From the NCBI RefSeq assembly GCF_004363095.1, contig NZ_SNYO01000002.1:916350-980349 (forward strand): DNA of 64,000 nt, in the 5' to 3' direction. This DNA comes from Actinomycetospora succinea (GTDB lineage: Bacteria > Actinomycetota > Actinomycetes > Mycobacteriales > Pseudonocardiaceae). A program made the position numbers and the translations under genes. A model generated the notes under the pieces. It was given only the letters and a program-made list of their open reading frames with translations. It had not been told where the DNA came from and ran no database searches. Shown in pieces: positions 57,139 through 64,000 of the stretch (position 1 is the first letter of the stretch; each line of letters opens with the position of its first letter).

Positions 57139-57912
57139 CTACTCGCAGGCGACGCCGTCACCGTCGCGGTCCAGCGCCGCGCGGTAGCCCGCCTGCCCGC
57201 GGGTCAGCGGTGCCGCGCCGGCCGCGCGGGCCGCCGAGCAGTTCGCGTAGTACCCGCCGCCACCGCCCGAGCGCGCCGCGGCCTGCTCGCGCGTCGCCGT
57301 GCGCGGGACCGCGGGGAGGGCGGTGCGCGGGCGGTCGACGTCCGGGGACCGGGTGGTGGTCGGCGCGGCGGAGCGCGTCGTGGTGGTGGCGGCGCCGCAG
57401 GTCCGGCCGTTCGTGTCGATCCGGCGCAGCGTCGCCTGCACGGTCGGCGAGGCGTCGTTGCGCCCGCCGGTGTAGATCGCCGTGTGGTCCATCGCGACCA
57501 TGGTCGCCGCGAAGTCGCTGCCGCCCGCGGAGACGTAGCGCAGCATGCGCCCGTAGCGGTCGCGGTCGACGCCGGGCTGCGCGGCGAGGGTCACCGGCAC
57601 CCCGACCAGCCGCGCGCGGGCGGCATCGGTCGCCCGGCGCCCGCCGGGCGTCCCGGCCTCGCAGGAGTCGATCCCCAGCACGCGCACCTCGTCGCCCGAG
57701 GTGAGGCGGAAGGTGTCGCCGTCGATCACCTCGAGCACCCGCGCGGGGCTCGATCCCCCGACGGCGGCCGGAGCCGCGACGGCCGGCAGCGACGACGAGC
57801 TCGCGACCGTCCCGGCGGGCGGCGTCGCGCCCCGGCCCGACAGGTCGGTGGCGGCGACGAGGCAGAACACGCCGGCCGCGATCCCGGACCACACCTTGTA
57901 CGCCTGGCGCAC
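57139..57912 (-). CDS. Secreted thermonuclease-like (SNase) protein with Excalibur domain
   Basis: A 257-residue protein. A signal-like N-terminus (residues about 8-30) is followed by an SNase domain: VIDGDTFRLTSGDEVRVLGI near 62, ARLVGVPVTLAA near 97 and DRYGRMLRYV near 120. A Thr/Arg-rich linker leads to a C-terminal Excalibur calcium-binding motif (YYANCSAARAAGAAPL, LDRDGDGVACE). It probably degrades extracellular DNA/RNA. Canonical catalytic Arg/Glu positions are only partly recognisable. GTG has a GGAGGGGAC site. Confidence 0.85.
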   Translation of the reverse strand: MRQAYKVWSGIAAGVFCLVAATDLSGRGATPPAGTVASSSSLPAVAAPAAVGGSSPARVLEVIDGDTFRLTSGDEVRVLGIDSCEAGTPGGRRATDAARARLVGVPVTLAAQPGVDRDRYGRMLRYVSAGGSDFAATMVAMDHTAIYTGGRNDASPTVQATLRRIDTNGRTCGAATTTTRSAAPTTTRSPDVDRPRTALPAVPRTATREQAAARSGGGGGYYANCSAARAAGAAPLTRGQAGYRAALDRDGDGVACE

Positions 57913-58025
57913 GTCGCGTCCCCTCCGGCCGGCGATCAACGTCGACCTTGTCGAGCGGACACCACCGATCGTTACCGCCCGGACGAGCCCTGTCACGAAT
58001 CGCCCCGCCGCGACGATGAGGCGGT

Positions 58026-58637
<612 letters not shown>

Positions 58638-58638
58638 C

Positions 58639-59046
58639 TCAGCCCGGGTGGCGCAGGGTCACCGTCGTGCCCGTCGGCCCGGGGCGGACGGTGTGGGCGT
58701 CGGCCAGCTCCTCGATGAGCGCGAGCCCGCGGCCCCGGTAGCTGTTGCCCTCCGTCGGGGCCCGCCAGTGCCCCGAGTCCGACACGCTGATCACCACGGC
58801 GCCCGGCTTCCGGGCGTCCCGCTGCGCGGAGAGCGTCATCGTCCCGGGCTCGTCACGGTCGGCGTACGCGTGCTCCGCGGCGTTCTCGAGCGCCTCGCTG
58901 ACGGCGAGGGTCAGGTTGTCGACGGCGTCCGCGTCACCGTCGCCGAGCGCGCGGCCCAACCAGCCGCGCACGGCGCGACGCAGGCGCCCGACGTGCGCCG
59001 GAGTCGCCGGAACCTCGAGGTGCAACACGTCCTCGCCCTCCCCCAC
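58639..59046 (-). CDS. RsbW-like anti-sigma factor/serine kinase (HATPase_c_2)
   Basis: A 135-residue ATPase-fold protein. The N box is LTLAVSEALENAAEHAYADR near 48, G1 VISVSDSGHWRAP near 87 and G2 RGRGLALIEELAD near 105. It should bind a sigma factor and phosphorylate a STAS antagonist such as those at 7777 or 48404. Divergent from the GAF-SpoIIE phosphatase. The GTG start begins VGEGEDVLHLEVPAT. Confidence 0.88.
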   Translation of the reverse strand: MGEGEDVLHLEVPATPAHVGRLRRAVRGWLGRALGDGDADAVDNLTLAVSEALENAAEHAYADRDEPGTMTLSAQRDARKPGAVVISVSDSGHWRAPTEGNSYRGRGLALIEELADAHTVRPGPTGTTVTLRHPG

Positions 59047-59085
59047 AGCACCCCCGCCTCGCCCTGACCCGACCTCCCCTGGCCG

Positions 59086-59091
59086 TAGGCT
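59086..59091 (+). promoter_or_regulatory. Candidate leaderless -10 box of the GAF-SpoIIE gene
   Basis: TAGGCT ends 7 nt before the GTG at 59099, without any ribosome binding site. Confidence 0.45.
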
Positions 59092-59098
59092 GTTCCCG

Positions 59099-60457
59099 GT
59101 GGAGGACGAGCCCAATCCGGCACTCCGGATCGACGACCCGGCCCGGGTCGCCGCGGTCGCGTCGACGGGCCTGCTCGACACTCCCCGCGAAGAGGCGTTC
59201 GACCGCCTCACCCGGTTGGCCTCCGACCTCATCGGTGCCCCGATGGTGTTCGTGACGCTCGTCGACGACGAGGTCTCGTTCTGGAAGAGCACCACGGGCG
59301 TCGACGACGTCACCGGCCCGCGACGGGCCCCGGCGGACGAGTCGTTCTGCCGGTTCGTGGTCACGACCGGCGCCGAGCAGGTCATCCCCGACACCCGCGA
59401 GGACGTCCGAACCAAAGCCATGGCCGCGGTCGAGACCATGAACATCAAGGCCTGGGCCGGCATCCCGATCCGCGCGGCGGGCGGCGACGTGCTCGGCACG
59501 TTCTGCGCCATGGACGTCCGCCCCCGCGAGTGGACGCACGGCCAGCTGGAGATCCTGCGGACGCTCTCGCAGGCCGCGGGCGGCGAGATCGCGCTGCGGA
59601 TGGCCCTGCAGGAGGCGCGGGTCGCCTCGGCGGCCGCCGAGCGCCACGCCGCCGACGCCGAGCGCCACGCCGAGCGGGCCGAGCGCTCCGCCGCCGAGGC
59701 CACCGAGCTCGCGGAGACCCTGCAGCAGAGCCTCCTGCCCGCCGGCAACCCGCGGATCCCGGGCATGGAGGTCGCCGCGCGCTACCGCCCGGGCGGTGGC
59801 GGCGCCGAGGTGCTCGGCGACTTCTACGACGTCTTCCCGGTGCCGGGCGGCTGGGGCGTCGTCGTCGGCGACGTCTGTGGCAAGGGTCCGTGGGCGGCGC
59901 GGACCACGGCGCTCGCCCGCTCCACCGTGCGCGCCGTCGGGCACACCGAGGACGACACCGGCGCGGTGCTCGCCGCGCTCAACGACGTCCTGCACGTGTG
60001 GTTCGCCGGCCGGCACAGCTTCGTCACCGCCACCTACGCGACCATGACCGCCGCCGACGAGGGCCTGCACACGGTGGTGGTCAACGGCGGGCACCCGCCG
60101 GCGTTCCTGCTGCGCGCCGACGGCGAGGTCGGCCAGTTCGCCGTCGGCGGGCGCGCCCTGGGCCTGCGCTCGGACGCCTCGGTGGGGCGCGAGGAGGAGT
60201 GCCTGCGGCCGGGCGACAGCCTCGTCTTCTACACCGACGGCGTCACCGAGTCGCGCCCGCCGGGCAGCACCGACCAGTTCGGCGAGGACGGCATCGCCCG
60301 CGTCCTCGCGTCGCTGCCGCGCGCGTCGAGCGCCGAGACGGTCGCCGAGGCCGTCAGCCGCGCCGCGCTCGACCACGCCGGCGGCCAGGTCTCCGACGAC
60401 ACGGCGATCGTCGTCGTCCGCAGCCCTCAGATCTACACGATCCCGGAGCCCGCATGA
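59099..60457 (+). CDS. GAF-domain SpoIIE-type serine phosphatase
   Basis: A 452-residue protein. A GAF domain (about 20-165; FVTLVDDEVSFWKSTTGVDD and FCRFVVTTGAEQVIPDTRED) is joined by a coiled segment rich in Ala/Glu/Arg to a SpoIIE/RsbU phosphatase domain (about 215-452) with GGGGAEVLGDFYDVF, VVGDVCGKGP, NGGHPPAFL and SFYTDGVTE-type (VFYTDGVTESR) metal motifs. It would dephosphorylate a STAS antagonist in response to a ligand or light. Leaderless promoter likely. Confidence 0.92.
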   Translation: MEDEPNPALRIDDPARVAAVASTGLLDTPREEAFDRLTRLASDLIGAPMVFVTLVDDEVSFWKSTTGVDDVTGPRRAPADESFCRFVVTTGAEQVIPDTREDVRTKAMAAVETMNIKAWAGIPIRAAGGDVLGTFCAMDVRPREWTHGQLEILRTLSQAAGGEIALRMALQEARVASAAAERHAADAERHAERAERSAAEATELAETLQQSLLPAGNPRIPGMEVAARYRPGGGGAEVLGDFYDVFPVPGGWGVVVGDVCGKGPWAARTTALARSTVRAVGHTEDDTGAVLAALNDVLHVWFAGRHSFVTATYATMTAADEGLHTVVVNGGHPPAFLLRADGEVGQFAVGGRALGLRSDASVGREEECLRPGDSLVFYTDGVTESRPPGSTDQFGEDGIARVLASLPRASSAETVAEAVSRAALDHAGGQVSDDTAIVVVRSPQIYTIPEPA

Positions 60458-60813
60458 CCACGTTCCGCGCCGCCGTCGAGGCCGGCGACATCGACGCCGC
60501 CGTCGCCCTGCTCGCCGACGACGTCGAGTTCTCGAGCCCCGTCGTGCACACGCCCTACCACGGCCGCGACGCCGTCGCGCCGATCCTGCACGCGGTGTTC
60601 ACCGTCTTCGAGGACTTCCGCTACGTGAACGAGATCGCCGGCGGCGACGACCACCTGCTCGTCTTCCGCGCCCACGTCGGCGACCGCGAGCTCGAGGGCA
60701 TCGACCTGCTGCACCACGACGCGTCCGGCGCGATCGACCGCCTCACCGTGATGATCCGCCCGCTGTCCGCCCTGCAGGCGGTGGCGGCGACGATGCGGGA
60801 GAAGCTGAGCTAG
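60454..60813 (+). CDS. SnoaL/NTF2-like protein
   Basis: A 119-residue NTF2-fold protein (VEAGDIDAAVALLADDVEFS, SPVVHTPYHGRDAVAPILHA, LEGIDLLHHDASGAIDRLTV). ATG overlaps the phosphatase stop by four bases. It could bind or process a small ligand; its coupling to a GAF phosphatase is interesting but unexplained. Confidence 0.85.
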   Translation: MTTFRAAVEAGDIDAAVALLADDVEFSSPVVHTPYHGRDAVAPILHAVFTVFEDFRYVNEIAGGDDHLLVFRAHVGDRELEGIDLLHHDASGAIDRLTVMIRPLSALQAVAATMREKLS

Positions 60814-60815
60814 CC

Positions 60816-61316
60816 GTGGACGCCGCCTACGCCGCCGAGCCCTGGTCCGACTTCGCCGCCGGGATGGCCGGCGCGGCGGCGGCGCTCGCGGGCCTGCTGT
60901 TCGTCGCGGTCTCGATCAACATCCGCACGATCCTCTCCGGCCCCGGCATCGCGGGGCGGGCCGCGCTGTCGCTGATCCTGCTCGCGCTGCCGGTGTTCAT
61001 CTCACTGGCGCTCCTCATCCCCGGACAGCCGGACGTCGCCCTCGCGATCGAGCTGCTGGTGATCTCCGCGGTGACGGTGCCGTCGCTCGGGTACCTGGTC
61101 CGGCCCGCGGCCCATGCGGCCGAGCAGCCGCTGTTGTCCTGGGTGGCGACGAACATCGTGCCCGCCGCGGTCGCGGCCCTCGCGCCCGTGGTCGCGGCGA
61201 TCGGCCTGCTCACCGAGTCGCTCGGCGGGCTCTACTGGCTCCCCGCGGCGGTGGCGCTCGCGCTCGTCGGCGGGCTGGTCAACGCCTGGGCGCTGCTCGT
61301 GGAGATCCTGCGCTAG
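60816..61316 (+). CDS. Hypothetical four/five-helix membrane protein
   Basis: A 166-residue hydrophobic protein with about four to five helices (starting MAGAAAALAGLLFVAVSINI). No family signature is recognised. GTG is 2 bp after the NTF2-like stop, so it belongs to the same transcript. It converges with the MFS gene through a shared CTAG. Confidence 0.7.
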   Translation: MDAAYAAEPWSDFAAGMAGAAAALAGLLFVAVSINIRTILSGPGIAGRAALSLILLALPVFISLALLIPGQPDVALAIELLVISAVTVPSLGYLVRPAAHAAEQPLLSWVATNIVPAAVAALAPVVAAIGLLTESLGGLYWLPAAVALALVGGLVNAWALLVEILR

Positions 61317-62710
61317 ACACCCCGGGCGGCGGGGCGTGCCGTCAGCGCGCCGACCACCGCCGCGACGGCGAAGGTCGCGAACAGCCAGCGGGCCGACGCG
61401 ACCGGGTCGCTCCCGCCGAGGGCCAGGGCGACACCGCCGAGCGCCGTGCCGACCGACACGGCGAGCATCTGCACCGTCGTCACCGCGGCGGAGGCCTTGT
61501 CGGCCTCGTTCTCGTCCGCCTCGGTCCCCGACCCGGGCTCCGGGTCAGCTCCGCCGATCGCCGACGCCGCGAGGTGCGGCCAGGCGGTGCCGATCCCGAC
61601 GCCGCCGGCGAGGAGCCCGACGGCCCAGAGCGCCACGGCGACGGGTCCGTCCACGGTCACCAGGGTGACGGCGACCAGGACCGTTCCTGCGGCGAGCAGC
61701 AGCGGCCCGCCGAGCACGCGCGGTCGCGGACGGCGCGCGGACGCGCTGATCATCTCGCCGAGCACCCACCCGGCGCCGAGCGCGACACCGAGGAACCCCG
61801 CGGCCACCGGGTCGAGCCCGGCGACCTGCTGACCCACCAGCGGCACGAACGCCTCGACCCCGGCCACGCCGACGAGCACCGCCATCAGGCCGTAGATCCA
61901 GCGCAGCGGCGAGCCGGCCCGGAACGTCGCCCGCGGGAGGACGGCCGCCGACGTCCGCCGCTCGTGCACGACGAACAGCACGAGCAGCACGAGCGCCACC
62001 AGCAGCCCGAGGCCGGCGACGAGCGGGTCCGCGGCCAGCCCGGCGACGCTGAGCACCGCCGCGGCGGCCGCGACGAGGAGCACCGAGCCGACCGGGAACG
62101 GCCCCGGGGAGATCGGGGCGCGGGCGCGACGCAGCGCCGACGGCACGATCGCGGCGATCAGCAGGCTCGCGACGACGAGGGCACCGAACGCCCAGCGCCA
62201 CTGGCCCGCCCCGGCCAGCACGCCGCCGAGACCGGGGCCGACGATCAGCGCGACGCCCCACATCGCCGCGATCACGGCGCTGCCGCGCGTCCACAGTGTG
62301 CGGGGCAGCGCGACGCGGATGAGGGCGTAGCCCATGGCGGCGAGCAGCCCGCCGCCGAGGCCCTGCACCACGCGCCCGACGAGGAGCACCGCCATCGACG
62401 GCGCGACGGCGTCGACGAGCGCCCCGATCGCGAACACCGCGAGGGCGACGAGGTAGGCGCGCGCCGCGGGCACCGTCGCCAGCACCCGGCTGGTCAGCGA
62501 CGAGGCGACGACGGCGGCGAGCAGGAACAGGGTGGTCGGCCAGGCGTAGAAGGCGGCCCCGCCGATCTCGGCGACCGCGGAGGGCAGGAGGCTCGCGGTG
62601 ACGTAGGTGTCGATCGCGAACATCAGCGTGCCGCCGGCCAGCACCGTCACGGCACCGCGTCGTCCGGGCGCGACCATCTGCGCCCACGAACCGCCCTGCT
62701 CGGAGGTCAT
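61313..62710 (-). CDS. Major facilitator superfamily transporter (drug-efflux type)
   Basis: A 465-residue carrier with about 12-14 helices. It starts with the DHA-like TM1 pattern (GGTLMFAIDTYVTASLLPSA), motif A-like sequence near 65 and the motif C-like GVALIVGPGLGGVLAGAGQW near 145. A long internal loop is Glu/Asp-rich (ADPEPGSGTEADENEADKAS). Likely efflux of small molecules or drugs; no substrate clue. DUF3099 gene starts just upstream. Confidence 0.9.
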   Translation of the reverse strand: MTSEQGGSWAQMVAPGRRGAVTVLAGGTLMFAIDTYVTASLLPSAVAEIGGAAFYAWPTTLFLLAAVVASSLTSRVLATVPAARAYLVALAVFAIGALVDAVAPSMAVLLVGRVVQGLGGGLLAAMGYALIRVALPRTLWTRGSAVIAAMWGVALIVGPGLGGVLAGAGQWRWAFGALVVASLLIAAIVPSALRRARAPISPGPFPVGSVLLVAAAAAVLSVAGLAADPLVAGLGLLVALVLLVLFVVHERRTSAAVLPRATFRAGSPLRWIYGLMAVLVGVAGVEAFVPLVGQQVAGLDPVAAGFLGVALGAGWVLGEMISASARRPRPRVLGGPLLLAAGTVLVAVTLVTVDGPVAVALWAVGLLAGGVGIGTAWPHLAASAIGGADPEPGSGTEADENEADKASAAVTTVQMLAVSVGTALGGVALALGGSDPVASARWLFATFAVAAVVGALTARPAARGV

Positions 62711-62714
62711 GCGA

Positions 62715-63065
62715 TCACGCCGCCCGGTCGGTGGGGACGTCGATGACCTGCCCCGCCTCGAGGGCGGGCACCGACCGGGTCTCGAGGGCGCGGTCGTCCC
62801 GGTAGCGGGCGACCTTCTCGGCCTTGCGCGGCGGACCGTCGTTGGCGATGAGCACCGCCACCCAGGGCAGCGGCACCGAGGCCATGACGAGCACCGCGGC
62901 GGCGACGGTCCACCCGAAGCCGAGCGCGAGCACGCCGGCGACGACGAGGCAGGGGATGCGCAGGGACATGATCAGTGAGTAGCGGCGCCGGCGGGCGGCG
63001 AACTCCTCCGCGGGGGAGACGGCCGCACCGGTGATCAGGACAGGACTGCTGGCGTGACGTCGCAA
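62715..63065 (-). CDS. DUF3099-family membrane protein
   Basis: A 116-residue protein with the DUF3099 pattern: SPVLITGAAVS at the start, EEFAARRRRYSLIMSLRIPC at about 25 and two membrane helices. Function unknown. TTG at 63065 is preferred because TGAGGAG lies 6 nt before it and the SPVLIT segment needs to be included; later GTGs would lose it. It ends 4 bp before the MFS gene, so the two are co-transcribed. Confidence 0.78.
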   Translation of the reverse strand: MRRHASSPVLITGAAVSPAEEFAARRRRYSLIMSLRIPCLVVAGVLALGFGWTVAAAVLVMASVPLPWVAVLIANDGPPRKAEKVARYRDDRALETRSVPALEAGQVIDVPTDRAA

Positions 63066-63271
63066 CGACGACTCCTCACCGGACGTCGATGTCCGGCAGA
63101 CATTTCCACGGGGCCCGGCCCCGACGCGTCGATCTCGGCGCGATCTCGGCCCGGCACCAGGGTCAACGTCAGGGGGCGCCGCGACCATCCGCCCATCCTC
63201 GTGCGCGGGCGGTGGCCCCGGTCACCGGAATCCCCTGGACCCCGCGACGGCGGCCGACGAAGCTCCGGGAG

Positions 63272-63910
63272 GTGCCCAGCCACCTGCTCGCCTTCGTCGT
63301 CGCCTGCGCGATCGTCATCGTGATCCCGGGACCGAGCGTCGTGTTCGCCGTCAGCCGGGCCCTTGCGGCCGGGCGCCGGCGCGCGCTCTGCTCGGTGGCC
63401 GGCAACGCCCTCGGCATCGGCCTGCAGGTCCTCGCCGTCGGGGTCGGGCTCGGCGCGGTGCTCGCGGAGTCGGCCGCGGCGTTCACCGTGGTCAAGTTCG
63501 CGGGCGCGGCCTACCTGGTGGTGCTGGGCGTGACCGCGATCCGCCACCGGCACGCGACGGCGGCCGCGCTCGCGGCACCGACGGACGTGCCGGCGCTGCC
63601 CGGGTGGTGGCGCTCGGGCCTCGACGGCCTGGTGGTCGGGCTGCTCAACCCCAAGAGCGCGCTCTTCCTCGTCGCGTTCCTGCCGCAGTTCCTCGACCCC
63701 GGCGCCGCGACCGGGCCGCAGATCGTCGTCCTCGGCGTCGTCATGACCTCGATCGGCCTGGCCTTCGACAGCGCCTGGGCGCTCGGCGCAGGGACGGCGC
63801 GGGCGTGGTTCGCGCGCTCGCCGCGGCGGCTGTCGGTCCTCGGCGGCGCGGGCGGCGTCGCGATGATCGGGCTGGGCGCCGGGCTCGCGACGACGTCGCG
63901 CGCCGCCTAG
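63272..63910 (+). CDS. LysE-family amino-acid/threonine exporter
   Basis: A 212-residue carrier with six helices. It begins VPSHLLAFVVACAIVIVIPG with the family PGPSVVFAVSRALAAGRR motif near residue 20, and LLNPKSALFLVAFLPQF near 128. LysE/RhtB proteins export lysine, threonine or related compounds. GTG 63272 is directly after GGGAG. Region 63066-63271 has no recognised gene and should contain its promoter. Confidence 0.9.
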   Translation: MPSHLLAFVVACAIVIVIPGPSVVFAVSRALAAGRRRALCSVAGNALGIGLQVLAVGVGLGAVLAESAAAFTVVKFAGAAYLVVLGVTAIRHRHATAAALAAPTDVPALPGWWRSGLDGLVVGLLNPKSALFLVAFLPQFLDPGAATGPQIVVLGVVMTSIGLAFDSAWALGAGTARAWFARSPRRLSVLGGAGGVAMIGLGAGLATTSRAA

Positions 63911-63931
63911 ACATCCCACGGTCGTAGGAGG

Positions 63932-64000
63932 TCAAGCCGCGGGGGCGTTTGTCTTGTCTGTAGCCGCGGGCCAGGCGGTGGCTTCGTTGTAGGGCTGCTG
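63932..64000 (-). CDS. 3' end of an unidentified gene cut by the window edge
   Basis: The minus strand reads QQPYNEATAWPAATDKTNAP-AA and stop, 22 codons to the window end. Codons are less GC-biased than the neighbours (ACA, GAA, AAC). There is not enough to recognise a family. Confidence 0.3.
   Translation of the reverse strand, partial: QQPYNEATAWPAATDKTNAPAA

Noticed and set aside
63932..64000. Transposase C-terminus
   Set aside because: Codon use hints at foreign origin, but 22 codons without a motif are too few to claim it.

Overview
The window is very GC-rich, uses GTG starts freely, is packed with four-base GTGA/ATGA stop-start overlaps and carries many families typical of Actinobacteria (SHOCT-like DUF1707, DUF4333, DUF3099, DUF2795, BldC-like HTH, MSMEG_1061-type PPOX flavoprotein). 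Several genes begin about 6-7 nt after a TANNNT box with no ribosome binding site, as in leaderless actinobacterial mRNAs. A Pseudonocardiaceae-like soil actinomycete is the best guess; the genus cannot be fixed from the sequence alone. No rRNA, tRNA, CRISPR array, prophage or complete insertion sequence was recognised.

1-24 kb: housekeeping and sensory genes. A methyltransferase fragment, CorA, a CAAX protease and a membrane alpha/beta hydrolase form one minus-strand run. They are followed by an amidase, a YrdC/YciO protein, a STAS protein, two TauE/SafE transporters, a PP2C phosphatase and two OmpR-type two-component systems. The second TauE/SafE gene (13627) is preceded by a 29-32-residue uORF that looks like the actinobacterial sulfur/cysteine leader peptides. 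A nitronate monooxygenase, an enoyl-CoA hydratase and a pentapeptide-repeat membrane protein follow.

24.2-27.5 kb: a region of visibly lower GC and different codon use. It holds a lipoprotein with eighteen 15-bp repeats and a membrane protein translated just after it. It is flanked on the left by a decayed copy of the enoyl-CoA hydratase 3' half and on the right by a frameshifted alpha/beta-hydrolase remnant. It reads as an insertion or recombination scar.

27.5-37 kb: phenylacetate degradation. paaA-B-C-D-E-Z-I is a tightly overlapping operon for the phenylacetyl-CoA epoxidase, ring-opening enzyme and thioesterase. Upstream lie an acyl-CoA synthetase and a TetR regulator. A similar palindrome precedes both the synthetase/TetR pair and paaA, suggesting shared control. 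Up to 47 kb come DedA, an acyl-CoA dehydrogenase, four TetR/oxidoreductase-type units, methyltransferases and an ECF42-type sigma factor next to its DGPF (YCII) partner.

47-64 kb: a deaminase, a STAS protein, and a compact operon of acyl-CoA dehydrogenase-like protein, PIG-L deacetylase, methyltransferase and glycosyltransferase with no assigned pathway. Then come a TetR-amidase unit divergent from a RidA-like gene, a haloperoxidase-like hydrolase, a secreted nuclease, an RsbW-like kinase divergent from a GAF-SpoIIE phosphatase, an MFS pump and a LysE exporter. Partner-switching parts (STAS, RsbW, PP2C) are scattered across four loci. Perfect palindromes, dispersed hairpins and CTAG-sharing gene ends are notable between genes.
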